Positions 26,344-34,889 of a DNA stretch of 64,000 nucleotides are shown here, piece after piece. The notes under the pieces are model-generated. The model was not told the origin of the DNA, made no database searches, and worked only from the letters and a program-made list of their open reading frames with translations. The translations under genes were made by a program, and so were the position numbers. Each line of letters opens with the position of its first letter. The stretch's first letter is position 1. The stretch comes from Mangrovibacterium diazotrophicum (GTDB lineage: Bacteria > Bacteroidota > Bacteroidia > Bacteroidales > Prolixibacteraceae). Where the stretch lies: positions 2,529,320 through 2,593,319 of the forward strand of contig NZ_RAPN01000001.1 of the NCBI RefSeq assembly GCF_003610535.1, written 5' to 3'.

Positions 26344-26401
26344 CGACCTATTGAAAAAACTTTGAAGGAGTCTGACGACTCTTTTCCGGATTGAATTGAG
26401 A

Positions 26402-26818
26402 ATGATGAAAGTCAAAAAACACCTTAGCCGAAAACTGATATGCCGCCTGTTGCTTTTTGCCGCAGTGGTTATTTCTGCCGTGTTGTTTGACTCCTACCAC
26501 CAAGGTTCTGAGATCGTTTCAAAAGAAAAGTCTCACAAATCCGAATCGTCACAAAGTGTCATTACAACGCCTGAGTTTTGCGTTAACCCGGCTAGCACCT
26601 TCAAGCTAATCAGTGGTGCCGACAAGCTTTTCTCGGGTTTGGTATTTGCCGGAAATAAAAGTGATCTGCTCACTTCTTGGTTCAACAACCACTCTTTCCA
26701 TTTATTAAAAGCAGAATCGCTGAACCGAAATAACCCGTTTTTATTATCGGCTCATTTCATGAAATTTAACTGTTGTCACCAGACCAGTCCCGACGACAGT
26801 TCTTCCGCTTCCGCTTAA
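26402..26818 (+). CDS. unrecognised small membrane/exported protein upstream of secDF
   Basis: A protein of 138 aa read from the ATG at 26402 (MMKVKKHLSRKLICRLLLFAAVVISAVLF). A strongly basic N-terminus and one hydrophobic segment (about residues 12-28) act as signal anchor or signal peptide; the rest should be translocated. The mature part has no domain I recognise. It contains FCVNPASTFKLISGADKLFSG and near its end HFMKFNCCHQ, followed by an acidic-serine tail. It has a good -7 element, ends 106 nt before secDF, and no terminator lies between, so the two are probably co-transcribed. Arrest peptides that sense export and control secDF/secA/yidC have this size, layout and position in other phyla, so a regulatory role is possible but unproven. 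Confidence 0.6.
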   Translation: MMKVKKHLSRKLICRLLLFAAVVISAVLFDSYHQGSEIVSKEKSHKSESSQSVITTPEFCVNPASTFKLISGADKLFSGLVFAGNKSDLLTSWFNNHSFHLLKAESLNRNNPFLLSAHFMKFNCCHQTSPDDSSSASA

Positions 26819-26924
26819 TTTTTCAGATCCGACACAGGTATTCGTCCCGAATGGGAGAATTGCGCCTGCCCTATTTTCACGAAAAAATTCAATACAAAAC
26901 AATAGATTTTAAATTTTCGATCAA

Positions 26925-29924
26925 ATGCAAAACAAAGGATTAATCAGAACTTTTGCCATTTTATTGGCTCTGGTTTGTGCTTACCAGCTCACCTTTACAT
27001 TTGTAGCGCGCAAAGTTGAAAAAGACGCACGCGAATATGCAAAAGGTGACGAAATGAAGGAATTGGTTTACCTTGATTCCGTTTCGGGCACAACTGTTTA
27101 CAACTTCCTTGGGCTTAAAAAATACTCTTACAAAGATGTAAAAGCCCTGGAGATGAACTTAGGTCTTGACTTGAAAGGCGGTATGAACGTAACCCTTGAG
27201 GTTTCGGTTGCCGACCTGATCAAATCACTTTCAAACTACAGCACCGACACAACTTTCAACGCGGCACTAGCTCTTGCAAAAGAAAAACAACGCAACAGCC
27301 AGGACGACTTCGTGACACTGTTCGGTCAGGCTTTTGAACAAGTTGATCCGAATGCACAGCTTGCTGCGATTTTCAACACACTGGAGTTGAAAGACAAAGT
27401 AAAATACAACTCGACCAACGCTGAGGTAATGCGCGTGATTCGCGAAGAAACCGATGCGGCCATCGACAATGCATTCCAAATTATTCGTTCTCGTATCGAC
27501 CGTTTCGGTGTTGCTCAGCCAAACATCCAAAAGCTGCAAACTCCGGGACGTATCTTGGTTGAATTACCGGGTATCGACAACCCTGAACGTGTTCGTAAAC
27601 TGTTACAAGGAACTGCCAAACTGGAGTTCTGGGAAACTTACGACAACAGCGAGGTTTATTCTGTGTTGATGCAAATCAACGAAAAAGTAAAAGAAGTTCA
27701 GTCGCTTTCAGGCGAACAAACTGCTGCGGCTGCAACTACTGAAAGCGCAGAAACTACTGCTGCGACAGCCGATACAACTGCAAACAGCTTGCTGAGCGAA
27801 ATGGAAAGCTCTGGCGACACTGCTGCTGTTGATCAAATGACGAACTTCAAAAAGCAATACCCATTGTTTGCAGTAATGCAACCAAGCACAACTCAGGACG
27901 GCCAATTGTATCCGGGACCTGTTGTTGGTACTGCACACTTTAAAGACACTGCTACAATCGATTCATACCTGGCTTTACCACAAGTTAAGTCGGTTATTCC
28001 GCGTAACCTGAAGTTCATGTGGACTTCGAAAGCAATTGATGATGCCGGTAACTATTTCCGTCTGATCGCCATCAAGGTAACCGGTCGTGATGGCCGTGCT
28101 CCATTGGATGGTGACGTAATTGTTGATGCTCGTCAGGATTACGAACAATTCGGAAGCCGCCCTGAAGTTTCGATGACCATGAACAGCGAAGGTTCAAAAA
28201 CCTGGGCTCGTTTGACGAAAGATAACGTAGGCAAATCAATCGCTATCGTATTGGACGGCTATGTTCGTTCATTCCCGAATGTAAACGGTGAAATCACCGG
28301 AGGTCGCTCAAGCATCACCGGTTTGGAATCGGTTGAAGAAGCGAAGGACTTGGCAAACATCCTGAAATCAGGTAAAATGCCTGCTCCTGCTCACATTATC
28401 CAGGAAGAAATCGTTGGACCTTCATTGGGTCAGGAAGCGATCAACAGCGGTCTGTGGTCATTCGCCATCGCCTTCATCCTGGTATTGGCTTACATGTTGT
28501 TCTTCTATAGCAAGAAAGCCGGTTTGGCTGCAAACATTGCCCTGCTTGCCAACTTGTTCTTCATCATCGGTGTGTTGGCATCAATCGGTGCTGTATTGAC
28601 ATTGCCCGGTATTGCCGGTATCGTATTGACCATCGGTATGTCTGTCGATGCGAACGTGTTGATTTACGAACGTATCCAGGAAGAAATTAAAGCCGGTAAA
28701 GGCTTGAAACTGGCAATCCAGGATGGTTACAAAAACGCTTACTCAGCCATCATCGACGGCCAGGTAACAACCTTGTTGACAGGTATCGTTCTTTACTTGT
28801 TCGGTTCAGGTCCAATCAAAGGTTTCGCTACAACCCTGATCATCGGTATCTTTACATCGTTGTTCTCGGCCATCTTCCTGACTCGTTTGACATTCGAACG
28901 TCAATTGTCAAAAGGCAAGAACATCACCTTCACATCAAAATTCACCGACGAGTGGTTGCGTAATGCAAAAATCAAATTCCTCGAAAAACGTAAAATCGCT
29001 TACATCATTTCAGGTGCATTGATTGTCATCTCGTTGGCTTCGATCTTCACGCGTGGTTTCAACTACGGTATCGACTTCAAAGGGGGTCGTACTTATGTTG
29101 TTCGTTTCGATGAAGACGTGAAAGTTGCTGAAGTTGGTAAAGCGCTATCCGCCGTTTACGGCGAAGCTCCTGAAGTGAAAACATTCGGTGGTAACAACCA
29201 GGTTAAAATCACAACAGAATACAAAATCGACGAATTGTCAACCGAAGTTGATGAAGAAGTTGACGAATTGATGTTGAAAGGTCTGCAACAAGGCGGTTTC
29301 ATTGCCAGCGATGTAACCATGGCACAATTCGACTCAGAATATCGTATGAGTTCACAAAAAGTGGGTCCTACAATTTCTGACGACATCAAGAAAGACGCGT
29401 TGATCGCGATTGGTTTCTCGCTGTTGATCATCTTCCTTTACATCCTGCTTCGTTTCCGCAACTGGCAGTTTGGTTTGGGTGCATTGATCGCCTTGGCGCA
29501 CGATACCATCATCACGCTTGGTTTCTTCTCGTTGCTGCACGGCTTACTGCCATTCTCGCTTGAAATTGACCAGGCGTTTATTGCAGCGATCCTGACGGTG
29601 GTAGGTTACTCGATCAACGATACCGTGGTAGTATTCGACCGTATCCGTGAGTATTTCCAAATTCACCCGAAACGTTCAAACGAAGTGAACATGAACGAAG
29701 CGATGAACTCAACACTGCGTCGTACCTTCAGTACTTCGTTGAGTACATTCGTGGTAATTTTGGCCATCTTCCTGTTTGGTGGTACTTCAATCCAAGGTTT
29801 CACATTTGCCTTGTTGATTGGTGTAGGCGTGGGTACTTACTCATCAATCTTCGTTGCAACTCCGATTGTTTACGATACTTACAAGCAAGTTGAAAAAGCA
29901 AAAGTTAAGAAAGCAGTGAAGTAA
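26925..29924 (+). CDS. secDF: protein translocase subunit SecDF (fused)
   Basis: A 999-aa fusion of SecD and SecF, the proton-driven accessory complex that pulls proteins across the inner membrane after SecA. TM1 is at residues 6-24. The SecD P1 domain begins LGLDLKGGMNVTLEV. The conserved SecD TM4 region is SVDANVLIYERIQEE. The SecF half starts near residue 690 with DFKGGRTYVVRF and has SINDTVVVFDRIREY. Twelve TMs are expected. An Ala/Thr-rich linker of about 50 residues (near 265-315) is inserted in P1, as is common in Bacteroidota. It is followed by a terminator and preceded by a small exported-protein gene. Confidence 0.97.
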   Translation: MQNKGLIRTFAILLALVCAYQLTFTFVARKVEKDAREYAKGDEMKELVYLDSVSGTTVYNFLGLKKYSYKDVKALEMNLGLDLKGGMNVTLEVSVADLIKSLSNYSTDTTFNAALALAKEKQRNSQDDFVTLFGQAFEQVDPNAQLAAIFNTLELKDKVKYNSTNAEVMRVIREETDAAIDNAFQIIRSRIDRFGVAQPNIQKLQTPGRILVELPGIDNPERVRKLLQGTAKLEFWETYDNSEVYSVLMQINEKVKEVQSLSGEQTAAAATTESAETTAATADTTANSLLSEMESSGDTAAVDQMTNFKKQYPLFAVMQPSTTQDGQLYPGPVVGTAHFKDTATIDSYLALPQVKSVIPRNLKFMWTSKAIDDAGNYFRLIAIKVTGRDGRAPLDGDVIVDARQDYEQFGSRPEVSMTMNSEGSKTWARLTKDNVGKSIAIVLDGYVRSFPNVNGEITGGRSSITGLESVEEAKDLANILKSGKMPAPAHIIQEEIVGPSLGQEAINSGLWSFAIAFILVLAYMLFFYSKKAGLAANIALLANLFFIIGVLASIGAVLTLPGIAGIVLTIGMSVDANVLIYERIQEEIKAGKGLKLAIQDGYKNAYSAIIDGQVTTLLTGIVLYLFGSGPIKGFATTLIIGIFTSLFSAIFLTRLTFERQLSKGKNITFTSKFTDEWLRNAKIKFLEKRKIAYIISGALIVISLASIFTRGFNYGIDFKGGRTYVVRFDEDVKVAEVGKALSAVYGEAPEVKTFGGNNQVKITTEYKIDELSTEVDEEVDELMLKGLQQGGFIASDVTMAQFDSEYRMSSQKVGPTISDDIKKDALIAIGFSLLIIFLYILLRFRNWQFGLGALIALAHDTIITLGFFSLLHGLLPFSLEIDQAFIAAILTVVGYSINDTVVVFDRIREYFQIHPKRSNEVNMNEAMNSTLRRTFSTSLSTFVVILAIFLFGGTSIQGFTFALLIGVGVGTYSSIFVATPIVYDTYKQVEKAKVKKAVK

Positions 29925-29948
29925 TTCGCAGCAATCTGCATAATATTG

Positions 29949-29979
29949 AAAGCCTCTGGAAACTCCGGGGGCTTTTTTC
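29949..29979 (+). terminator. secDF terminator
   Basis: AAAGCCTCTGG (29949-29959) pairs with CCGGGGGCTTT with wobbles, followed by a T-run. Confidence 0.8.
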
Positions 29980-30115
29980 GTTTTTAATAGATCTTTGGAT
30001 TACGGGATTTCCAAATGTTGGACCAAATGACTACCAGACAAATTGAAGGTTTGTTCAGTTGACGGATTGAAGGCCCCCCGAACGAGAAAGAAAAAACAAA
30101 AATCCACCGCCTCCA

Positions 30116-30147
30116 TCAACGACTCAACACTTCAACGTTTCAACAAA
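30116..30147 (+). repeat. octanucleotide run TCAACNNN x4
   Basis: TCAAC recurs at 30116, 30124, 30132 and 30140, exactly 8 nt apart, with variable triplets between. Confidence 0.65.
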
Positions 30148-30242
30148 AACGACCAGTAGCAAGCAAACTGCAACCCGACACCAAGGACATGAAACAACGA
30201 TCAAATAACCAGTCTTTTAAATCAGACATCGGACAAAAATTT

Positions 30243-30326
30243 ATCAAGAAACAAACAACCAGAAACCAATAACAAGGAACTAGCAACTAGGAACAAGTAA
30301 CCAGCAACTAGCGACCAAAAACAGAA
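30243..30326 (+). repeat. heptanucleotide array (AACNAGN x about 12)
   Basis: Twelve consecutive units keep strict 7-nt phase, for example AACAAGG, AACTAGC, AACTAGG, AACAAGT, AACCAGC, AACTAGC. A more degenerate block with the same unit lies at 30151-30213. Confidence 0.7.
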
Positions 30327-30372
30327 TTATTAATGATTGCAAATCAAACCAAGGAAGTCATAAACTTGTTTG

Positions 30373-30380
30373 TATATTTG
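30373..30380 (+). promoter_or_regulatory. -7 promoter element of tatA (TATATTTG)
   Basis: Perfect TAnnTTTG 17 nt before the tatA start codon. Confidence 0.55.
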
Positions 30381-30397
30381 CTAAAAATTATTCGATC

Positions 30398-30724
30398 ATG
30401 GCGCATTCTTTCTTATTTATCAGTGGTGGCGAAATTGTAATGGTAATGCTGATCGCCCTGTTGTTTTTTGGGTCGAAAGCAATTCCCGATATTGCCAAAA
30501 CACTCGGGAAAGGTTTGCGCGAATTCAAAAAAGCTACCAACGAGATTCAGAGAGAGCTTGAAGCCAACACTAGTGATTTCAAGCGTGAGGTGAATGACAT
30601 TCAGTCTACCGTAAAAAGAGAATCGAACCGAATTTCTGATGACATCCGGAATGTTTCTTCGCGAATGGAGGAAGAAGGGAATAAGATTAGCAAAGGCGTA
30701 GAAGAAGAAATCAAAAAGAATTAA
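30398..30724 (+). CDS. tatA: Sec-independent translocase subunit TatA/TatB-like
   Basis: A 108-aa protein with the TatA layout. A short N-terminal TM helix (residues 6-24, SGGEIVMVMLIALLFFGSKAIPD) is followed by the FGSKxIPD hinge and an amphipathic helix (IAKTLGKGLREFKKATNEIQREL). A longer heptad-like charged C-terminal helix follows. The polar residue near the start of the TM is Glu, as in TatB-like proteins. No separate tatB is seen nearby, and tatC lies at 40.1 kb in another operon. Bacteroidota commonly use a minimal TatA-TatC system. The antiporter gene starts 10 nt downstream. Confidence 0.9.
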   Translation: MAHSFLFISGGEIVMVMLIALLFFGSKAIPDIAKTLGKGLREFKKATNEIQRELEANTSDFKREVNDIQSTVKRESNRISDDIRNVSSRMEEEGNKISKGVEEEIKKN

Positions 30725-30734
30725 ATCTGCTTTC

Positions 30735-31766
30735 ATGTTCGAACTCGTATTGTATGCGGCAGCCATGCTGCTTTGCTTTGTATTATTGGCTCGTATCGTC
30801 GATAAATTTTTTGTGGTTTCACTCGACCGTATTTCCCACGACTGGAAATTGTCGTCGGATGCAGCAGGTGCAACATTAATGGCCGTTGGATCCAGTGCCC
30901 CGGAACTATTTGTAGCTTTATTCGCTGTTTTGAAACCCGGCGATCACGACGCTATTGGCATTGGAAGTATTGTGGGAAGTGCCCTTTTCAACTTATTGGC
31001 CATTGGTGGTATTGTTGCGTTGGTCCGCAAATCTACCCTCACCTGGCAGCCCATGGTTCGCGATATCCTTTTTTATTTCGTAGCCGTAGTATTGCTGCTA
31101 TGGGGAATTATCGACGGTAATTTCAGCATTGTCGACTCACTCCTTTTCCTCGGCTTATATGCCGTTTATGTATTTGCTGTAGTTCGCTGGAGACGTTGGT
31201 TCTCCTATAAAGACAATGGCAAGGATGTTGAGCAAGAAGCAGAAGTTGACGAAAAACCGAACTTCATCGATCGCATTTTGGGCATTTTCTTTCCAAAGCC
31301 GGAACATTATTATTGGGTCTTTTTCATTTCAATCCTCCTCATCGCAGGCATGAGCTGGGTATTGGTTGAATCAGCCATTCATGTGTCGCATGTACTGAAC
31401 ATACCGGAATCGATTATCGCATTGACGGTATTGGCAGCAGGCACTTCAATCCCCGATTTAATCTCATCGATGGTTGTGGCGAAACAAGGCCGTGGCGATA
31501 TGGCCATCAGCAATGCGATTGGCTCAAACATCTTCGATATTTTAGTCGGCCTGGGTTTTCCGTTCCTTTTAGTCATGCTCATCAGCGGCACGACTATAGA
31601 AACCGGCGGACACAATCTAGAGAGTTCATCAATTGCCCTTTTTGCATCGCTCATAGCTTTTACGCTTTTACTGGTAGCCAAACGCTGGAAGATTAACTGG
31701 TTCACCGGGATTGTCCTACTGTTGCTTTACATTGTTTATTTAACACGCGAAATCATTCTACTTTAG
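30735..31766 (+). CDS. calcium/sodium antiporter (CaCA family, YrbG-like)
   Basis: A 343-aa inner-membrane exchanger with two inverted halves. The alpha-1 repeat GATLMAVGSSAPELFVALFA (near residue 46) and alpha-2 repeat LTVLAAGTSIPDLISSMVVAKQGRGDMAISNAIGSNIFD (near 232) carry the Glu and Asp that coordinate Ca2+/Na+. About ten TM segments are predicted, with a central cytoplasmic loop (KDNGKDVEQEAEVDEKPN). It should export Ca2+ in exchange for Na+ (or K+ and Na+). It is co-transcribed with tatA (10-nt gap) and precedes a LolD-type ATPase gene by 34 nt. Confidence 0.93.
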   Translation: MFELVLYAAAMLLCFVLLARIVDKFFVVSLDRISHDWKLSSDAAGATLMAVGSSAPELFVALFAVLKPGDHDAIGIGSIVGSALFNLLAIGGIVALVRKSTLTWQPMVRDILFYFVAVVLLLWGIIDGNFSIVDSLLFLGLYAVYVFAVVRWRRWFSYKDNGKDVEQEAEVDEKPNFIDRILGIFFPKPEHYYWVFFISILLIAGMSWVLVESAIHVSHVLNIPESIIALTVLAAGTSIPDLISSMVVAKQGRGDMAISNAIGSNIFDILVGLGFPFLLVMLISGTTIETGGHNLESSSIALFASLIAFTLLLVAKRWKINWFTGIVLLLLYIVYLTREIILL

Positions 31767-31800
31767 CTATCTTTAGAGGCAACCAAAAATTGACGCAGCA

Positions 31801-32454
31801 TTGATTACCGCAAAAAATATTACGAAAACATTTGGCGACCTGAAAGTTCTGAAAGGAATTGATCTGGAAATCCCCGCAGGCAAACTTTACTCTATTGTTG
31901 GCCCGAGTGGCGCCGGAAAAACGACCTTATTGCAAATACTGGGAACTTTGAGCAAACCGGATTCAGGCGAAGTACACATCCACGACAAATCCGTTTTCGC
32001 TTTGGGTGAAAAGCAACTGGCTGCATTTCGGAATAAAGAAATTGGGTTTGTATTCCAGTTTCACTACCTGCTGCCCGAGTTCAATGCGTTGGAGAATGTT
32101 TGCATCCCGGCCTTCATTGCCAAGAAAGGCAAAAAGGAAACCGAAGCACGCGCCAAAGAATTACTCAACTTTTTAGGGTTGTCGCACCGTTTGACCCACA
32201 AACCAGCCGAACTTTCCGGCGGCGAACGTCAGCGGGTAGCTGTTGCACGGGCGCTCATTAATAACCCGGCAGTAATCATGGCCGACGAACCGTCCGGCAA
32301 CCTAGATACACAAAACCGCAACGATCTGCACGACCTGTTTTTCAAGCTACGTGACGAGTTCAAGCAAACCTTGGTAATTGTTACCCACGACGAAAACTTT
32401 GCACGCCAATCCGACCGAATTATCCGGATGCGAGATGGACGGATTGAAGATTAG
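31801..32454 (+). CDS. ABC transporter ATP-binding protein (LolD type)
   Basis: A 217-aa ATPase with Walker A GPSGAGKT (residues 34-41), a Q-loop in [11 protein letters not shown], signature [14 protein letters not shown], Walker B VIMADEP and the H-loop VTHDENFA. The family (LolD/FtsE/MacB NBD) powers mechanotransmission exporters; the [10 protein letters not shown] segment is typical of LolD, which releases lipoproteins from the inner membrane. Translation must begin at TTG (31801) because no ATG or GTG fits. No LolC/E-like permease is adjacent, so it is an orphan here. It could serve lolCE elsewhere or, less likely, the ATPase-less MacB-like permease at 18.6 kb. Confidence 0.88.
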   Translation: MITAKNITKTFGDLKVLKGIDLEIPAGKLYSIVGPSGAGKTTLLQILGTLSKPDSGEVHIHDKSVFALGEKQLAAFRNKEIGFVFQFHYLLPEFNALENVCIPAFIAKKGKKETEARAKELLNFLGLSHRLTHKPAELSGGERQRVAVARALINNPAVIMADEPSGNLDTQNRNDLHDLFFKLRDEFKQTLVIVTHDENFARQSDRIIRMRDGRIED

Positions 32455-32520
32455 CTAATGTTTCATTACGGATTCAGAATTTCGACTACGAAAAAGCTGA
32501 CTATCTCGATCTGGTTTCTA

Positions 32521-33249
32521 TCAAGTCTTAAAGTCTTTAAAAATGCGATTTAGTGTATTTCGCCATAACCGTAGCAAACGCTTCTTCGATATTTTTATCC
32601 GCCAACTACCAGCGCAATGATGCACTCCAACTGAAATTCCGTTTTCTTCAATGGTTTGCTTTTCTTGCCTATTTTGGGGTGTAGGAGGATGAAACACCAT
32701 TTTATCCGGAGTAAAGATATCTGCATAATCAGATTGCTGAAAAGCTCTGGTCAAAAATGCAGGCCCGGTCGTTTCTTCTTCCAGATTTGTGTACTCCTGT
32801 TTTTTATCGACATTCTGATGTCGGCCGTATTTTAAATCCTGAATTACGTCAAACCAAAATGGATGATTGGGTTCCGATGCAAGCAGACAGTTACCAATGC
32901 CTTCAAATTTATCTCCGTGTTATATTTGCCTGTTGTGCGGCAATACAACCCGATAATCCTTAAAATCAAACGGTTTCAGCACTTCATAATCTAAGTCTAA
33001 ATACACCCCTCCTATTTTATACATAATCAGATACCGGAAGGCATCAGCACGCATCACATTTCGGGAAAAACCAAGATAGCGCTCAAGAAAATCCGGAAAT
33101 TCGTCTTCGACAAACTTTTGCATCGCCTCATCAGTCCAAAGCTTGTATGTCCATCCTGAATTTAGCCGTTTAACCTTGTCAACATACGGTATCCATTCGC
33201 CGGGAATCTGTTCATCCTTCCACGTTTGATGTATTATTTTCGGAATCAT
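32521..33249 (-). pseudogene. glycosyltransferase (OCH1-like, DXD sugar-binding) interrupted by one stop codon
   Basis: Minus-strand translation from ATG 33249 (MIPKIIHQTWKDEQIPGEW) matches the glycosyltransferase family with the DXD sugar-binding region: ADAFRYLIMYKIGGVYLDLDYE holds the DxD. After LPHNRQI an in-frame TAA lies at 32920-32922. Beyond it the same frame continues without shift as HGDKFEGIGNCLLASEPNHPFW, then TGPAFLTRAFQQSDY and the C-terminal HHCAGSWR, to a normal stop at 32521. The coding sequence is therefore about 242 codons, the family's usual length, broken by a single nonsense codon. One base change from a Tyr codon would create it. The truncated 109-residue product still has the DxD but lacks the C-terminal half. 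Sugar and acceptor are unknown. Confidence 0.8.
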
Positions 33250-33464
33250 CGTTGTATAGTTCATTGATCTTTTGATGCAGCGCTGTATGTGTAAAAGCAT
33301 CCTGCTTTTCCTTCATACAATTTAATACTTTAGAATGAACTAAAATCCGGTTGAATAGCGAACTTCTGAATAAAAGCAAAAACACTATTTTTTCCGGAGT
33401 GCACAAACGAATTCGAATTCTAAACATCTGCTACACCTAATCAATTCCCCCGACACTAGTCCCC
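33250..33464. other. intergenic region upstream of the glycosyltransferase pseudogene
   Basis: AT-rich; a 71-codon minus frame at 33212-33427 overlaps the pseudogene and has no protein-like features. I see no other gene here. Confidence 0.4.
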
Positions 33465-33500
33465 CGAAATAAAAAAACCCTGCCGATTGGCAGGGTTCCC
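33465..33500 (-). terminator. ald terminator (minus strand)
   Basis: AACCCTGCC (33476-33484)/GGCAGGGTT (33489-33497), perfect 9-bp stem with a 4-nt loop; on the minus strand it is followed by TTTTTTTATTT. Confidence 0.9.
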
Positions 33501-33521
33501 CATTTATATAATTTCGTTCTA

Positions 33522-34634
33522 CTATAAAAAAGCATCTACGTCTGCGAGTTCCATATCGAATGCTTCTGCAACACCGGCATAAACAATCTTTCCGTCAATC
33601 ACGTTCAAGCCCTTTTTCAAAGGCAAGCTTTCTTTACAAGCTTTCTTCCATCCTTTGTTTGCGATCTGAATGGCGTAAGGTAAGGTTGCGTTTGTTAAAG
33701 CTAAAGTAGATGTACGCGGAACAGCTCCCGGCATGTTCGCAACTGAGTAGTGAATGATATCATCGATTACGAACGTCGGATTGTCGTGCGTTGTTGCTTT
33801 TGTAGTTTCGAAGCAACCACCCTGGTCAACTGCAACGTCTACCATTACAGTTCCCGGACGCATTGTTGGAATCATATCGCGGGTAACCAGCTTCGGAGTT
33901 TTCGCCCCTGGAATCAATACGGCACCGATAATTACATCGTGCGTTTTCACCATATCACGAATGTTATATTCGTTACTCATCATGGTTTTCACGTTGGCCG
34001 GCATGATATCGTCCAAATAGCGCAAGCGCTTCAAACTAACATCCATAATAGTCGTATCGGCACCTAAACCTGCTGCCATCTTCGCTGCTTCGGTACCAAC
34101 AATTCCTCCACCAATAATCAGCACTTTGGCTGGCGGAACCCCGGCTACACCTCCCAGCAATACGCCGTAACCGCCGTAAGTTTTTTCCAGGTATTTCGCA
34201 CCTTGTTGTACCGACATGCGTCCTGCAACCTCCGACATGGGTACCAACAACGGCAACGAGCGATCGTCCAGCTCAACAGTTTCGTAAGCCAAACATACTG
34301 CTTCGCTTTCGATCATCGCTTTCAGCAACGGCTCGCAAGATGCAAAGTGGAAATATGTGTATAAGATCTGGCCTTTTTTGATCAATTTGTATTCAGGCTC
34401 GATCGGCTCTTTTACTTTAATAATCATTTCTGCAATCGCGTACACGTCTTCAATCGTCGGCAGCATCTTTGCTCCCGCTACGACGTAAGCTTCATCTGCA
34501 AATCCACTTCCATTACCAGCGGTTGCTTGTACGTATACTTCATGACCATTTTTGACTAACTCAGCAGCGCCGGCTGGAGTTAATGCCACCCGGTTTTCGT
34601 TGTTCTTAATTTCTTTGGGTACTCCAATAATCAT
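33522..34634 (-). CDS. ald: alanine dehydrogenase
   Basis: A 370-aa NAD-dependent enzyme that interconverts L-alanine and pyruvate plus ammonia. The N-terminal MIIGVPKEIKNNENRVALTPAGAAEL is diagnostic, with the substrate Arg and Lys in RVALTP and IIKVKEP. The catalytic His lies in YTYFHFA. The dinucleotide fold is KVLIIGGGIVGTEAAKMAAGLGA, and the catalytic Asp region is VDVAVDQGGCFETT. Length is standard. Divergent from a PLP aminotransferase across a 255-nt region with a -7 element for each, hinting at coordinated amino-acid metabolism. Confidence 0.96.
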   Translation of the reverse strand: MIIGVPKEIKNNENRVALTPAGAAELVKNGHEVYVQATAGNGSGFADEAYVVAGAKMLPTIEDVYAIAEMIIKVKEPIEPEYKLIKKGQILYTYFHFASCEPLLKAMIESEAVCLAYETVELDDRSLPLLVPMSEVAGRMSVQQGAKYLEKTYGGYGVLLGGVAGVPPAKVLIIGGGIVGTEAAKMAAGLGADTTIMDVSLKRLRYLDDIMPANVKTMMSNEYNIRDMVKTHDVIIGAVLIPGAKTPKLVTRDMIPTMRPGTVMVDVAVDQGGCFETTKATTHDNPTFVIDDIIHYSVANMPGAVPRTSTLALTNATLPYAIQIANKGWKKACKESLPLKKGLNVIDGKIVYAGVAEAFDMELADVDAFL

Positions 34635-34662
34635 ATCGCATCAAATTAAAATTATCATTCAT

Positions 34663-34670
34663 CAAAATTA
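34663..34670 (-). promoter_or_regulatory. -7 promoter element of ald (TAATTTTG, minus strand)
   Basis: CAAAATTA on the plus strand, 29 nt upstream of the ald start. Confidence 0.5.
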
Positions 34671-34853
34671 GATCAATAACCACATGGAAAACATGACAAA
34701 GGACAAGGAATAACATCCTGAGGAGAAACGTTAACAATTAGTTCAGATTGGTATGACAACCTACCAATAAACAGTGATAAATTCGCGGAAATAAATCTGT
34801 TAAAATTTCAAATTTGTATTCCTGCACCGATTTCAATTTAAAATTGATAATCG

Positions 34854-34861
34854 TATATTTG
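34854..34861 (+). promoter_or_regulatory. -7 promoter element (TATATTTG)
   Basis: Perfect TAnnTTTG 28 nt before the aminotransferase start. Confidence 0.55.
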
Positions 34862-34889
34862 CCCTCCGAGCAAAAATTTTTAAATACAT

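Larger units (their letters stand above)
26055..26401. other. 347-nt intergenic region with heptamer repeats
   Basis: No convincing gene; a 61-codon open frame at 26134-26319 has no start context or protein-like composition. The first 49 nt are in-phase heptamers of the CAAATCN type. A -7 element TATATTTG lies at 26336-26343, 59 nt before the next gene. Confidence 0.5.
29980..30397. other. 418-nt intergenic region dominated by short tandem repeats
   Basis: No gene. It contains an octamer run TCAACNNN x4 at 30116-30147, heptamers of AACNAGN type from 30151 to 30213, and a regular heptamer array at 30243-30326. The plus strand is strongly A/C-rich. A -7 element TATATTTG for tatA is at 30373-30380. 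Confidence 0.6.

Noticed and set aside
32920-32922. Programmed recoding of the in-frame TAA in the glycosyltransferase
   Set aside because: TAA is not a selenocysteine or pyrrolysine codon, and no read-through context was seen. Simple nonsense mutation explains it.
33212-33427. 71-codon minus-strand frame upstream of the glycosyltransferase
   Set aside because: It overlaps the glycosyltransferase start in another frame and lacks protein-like features.
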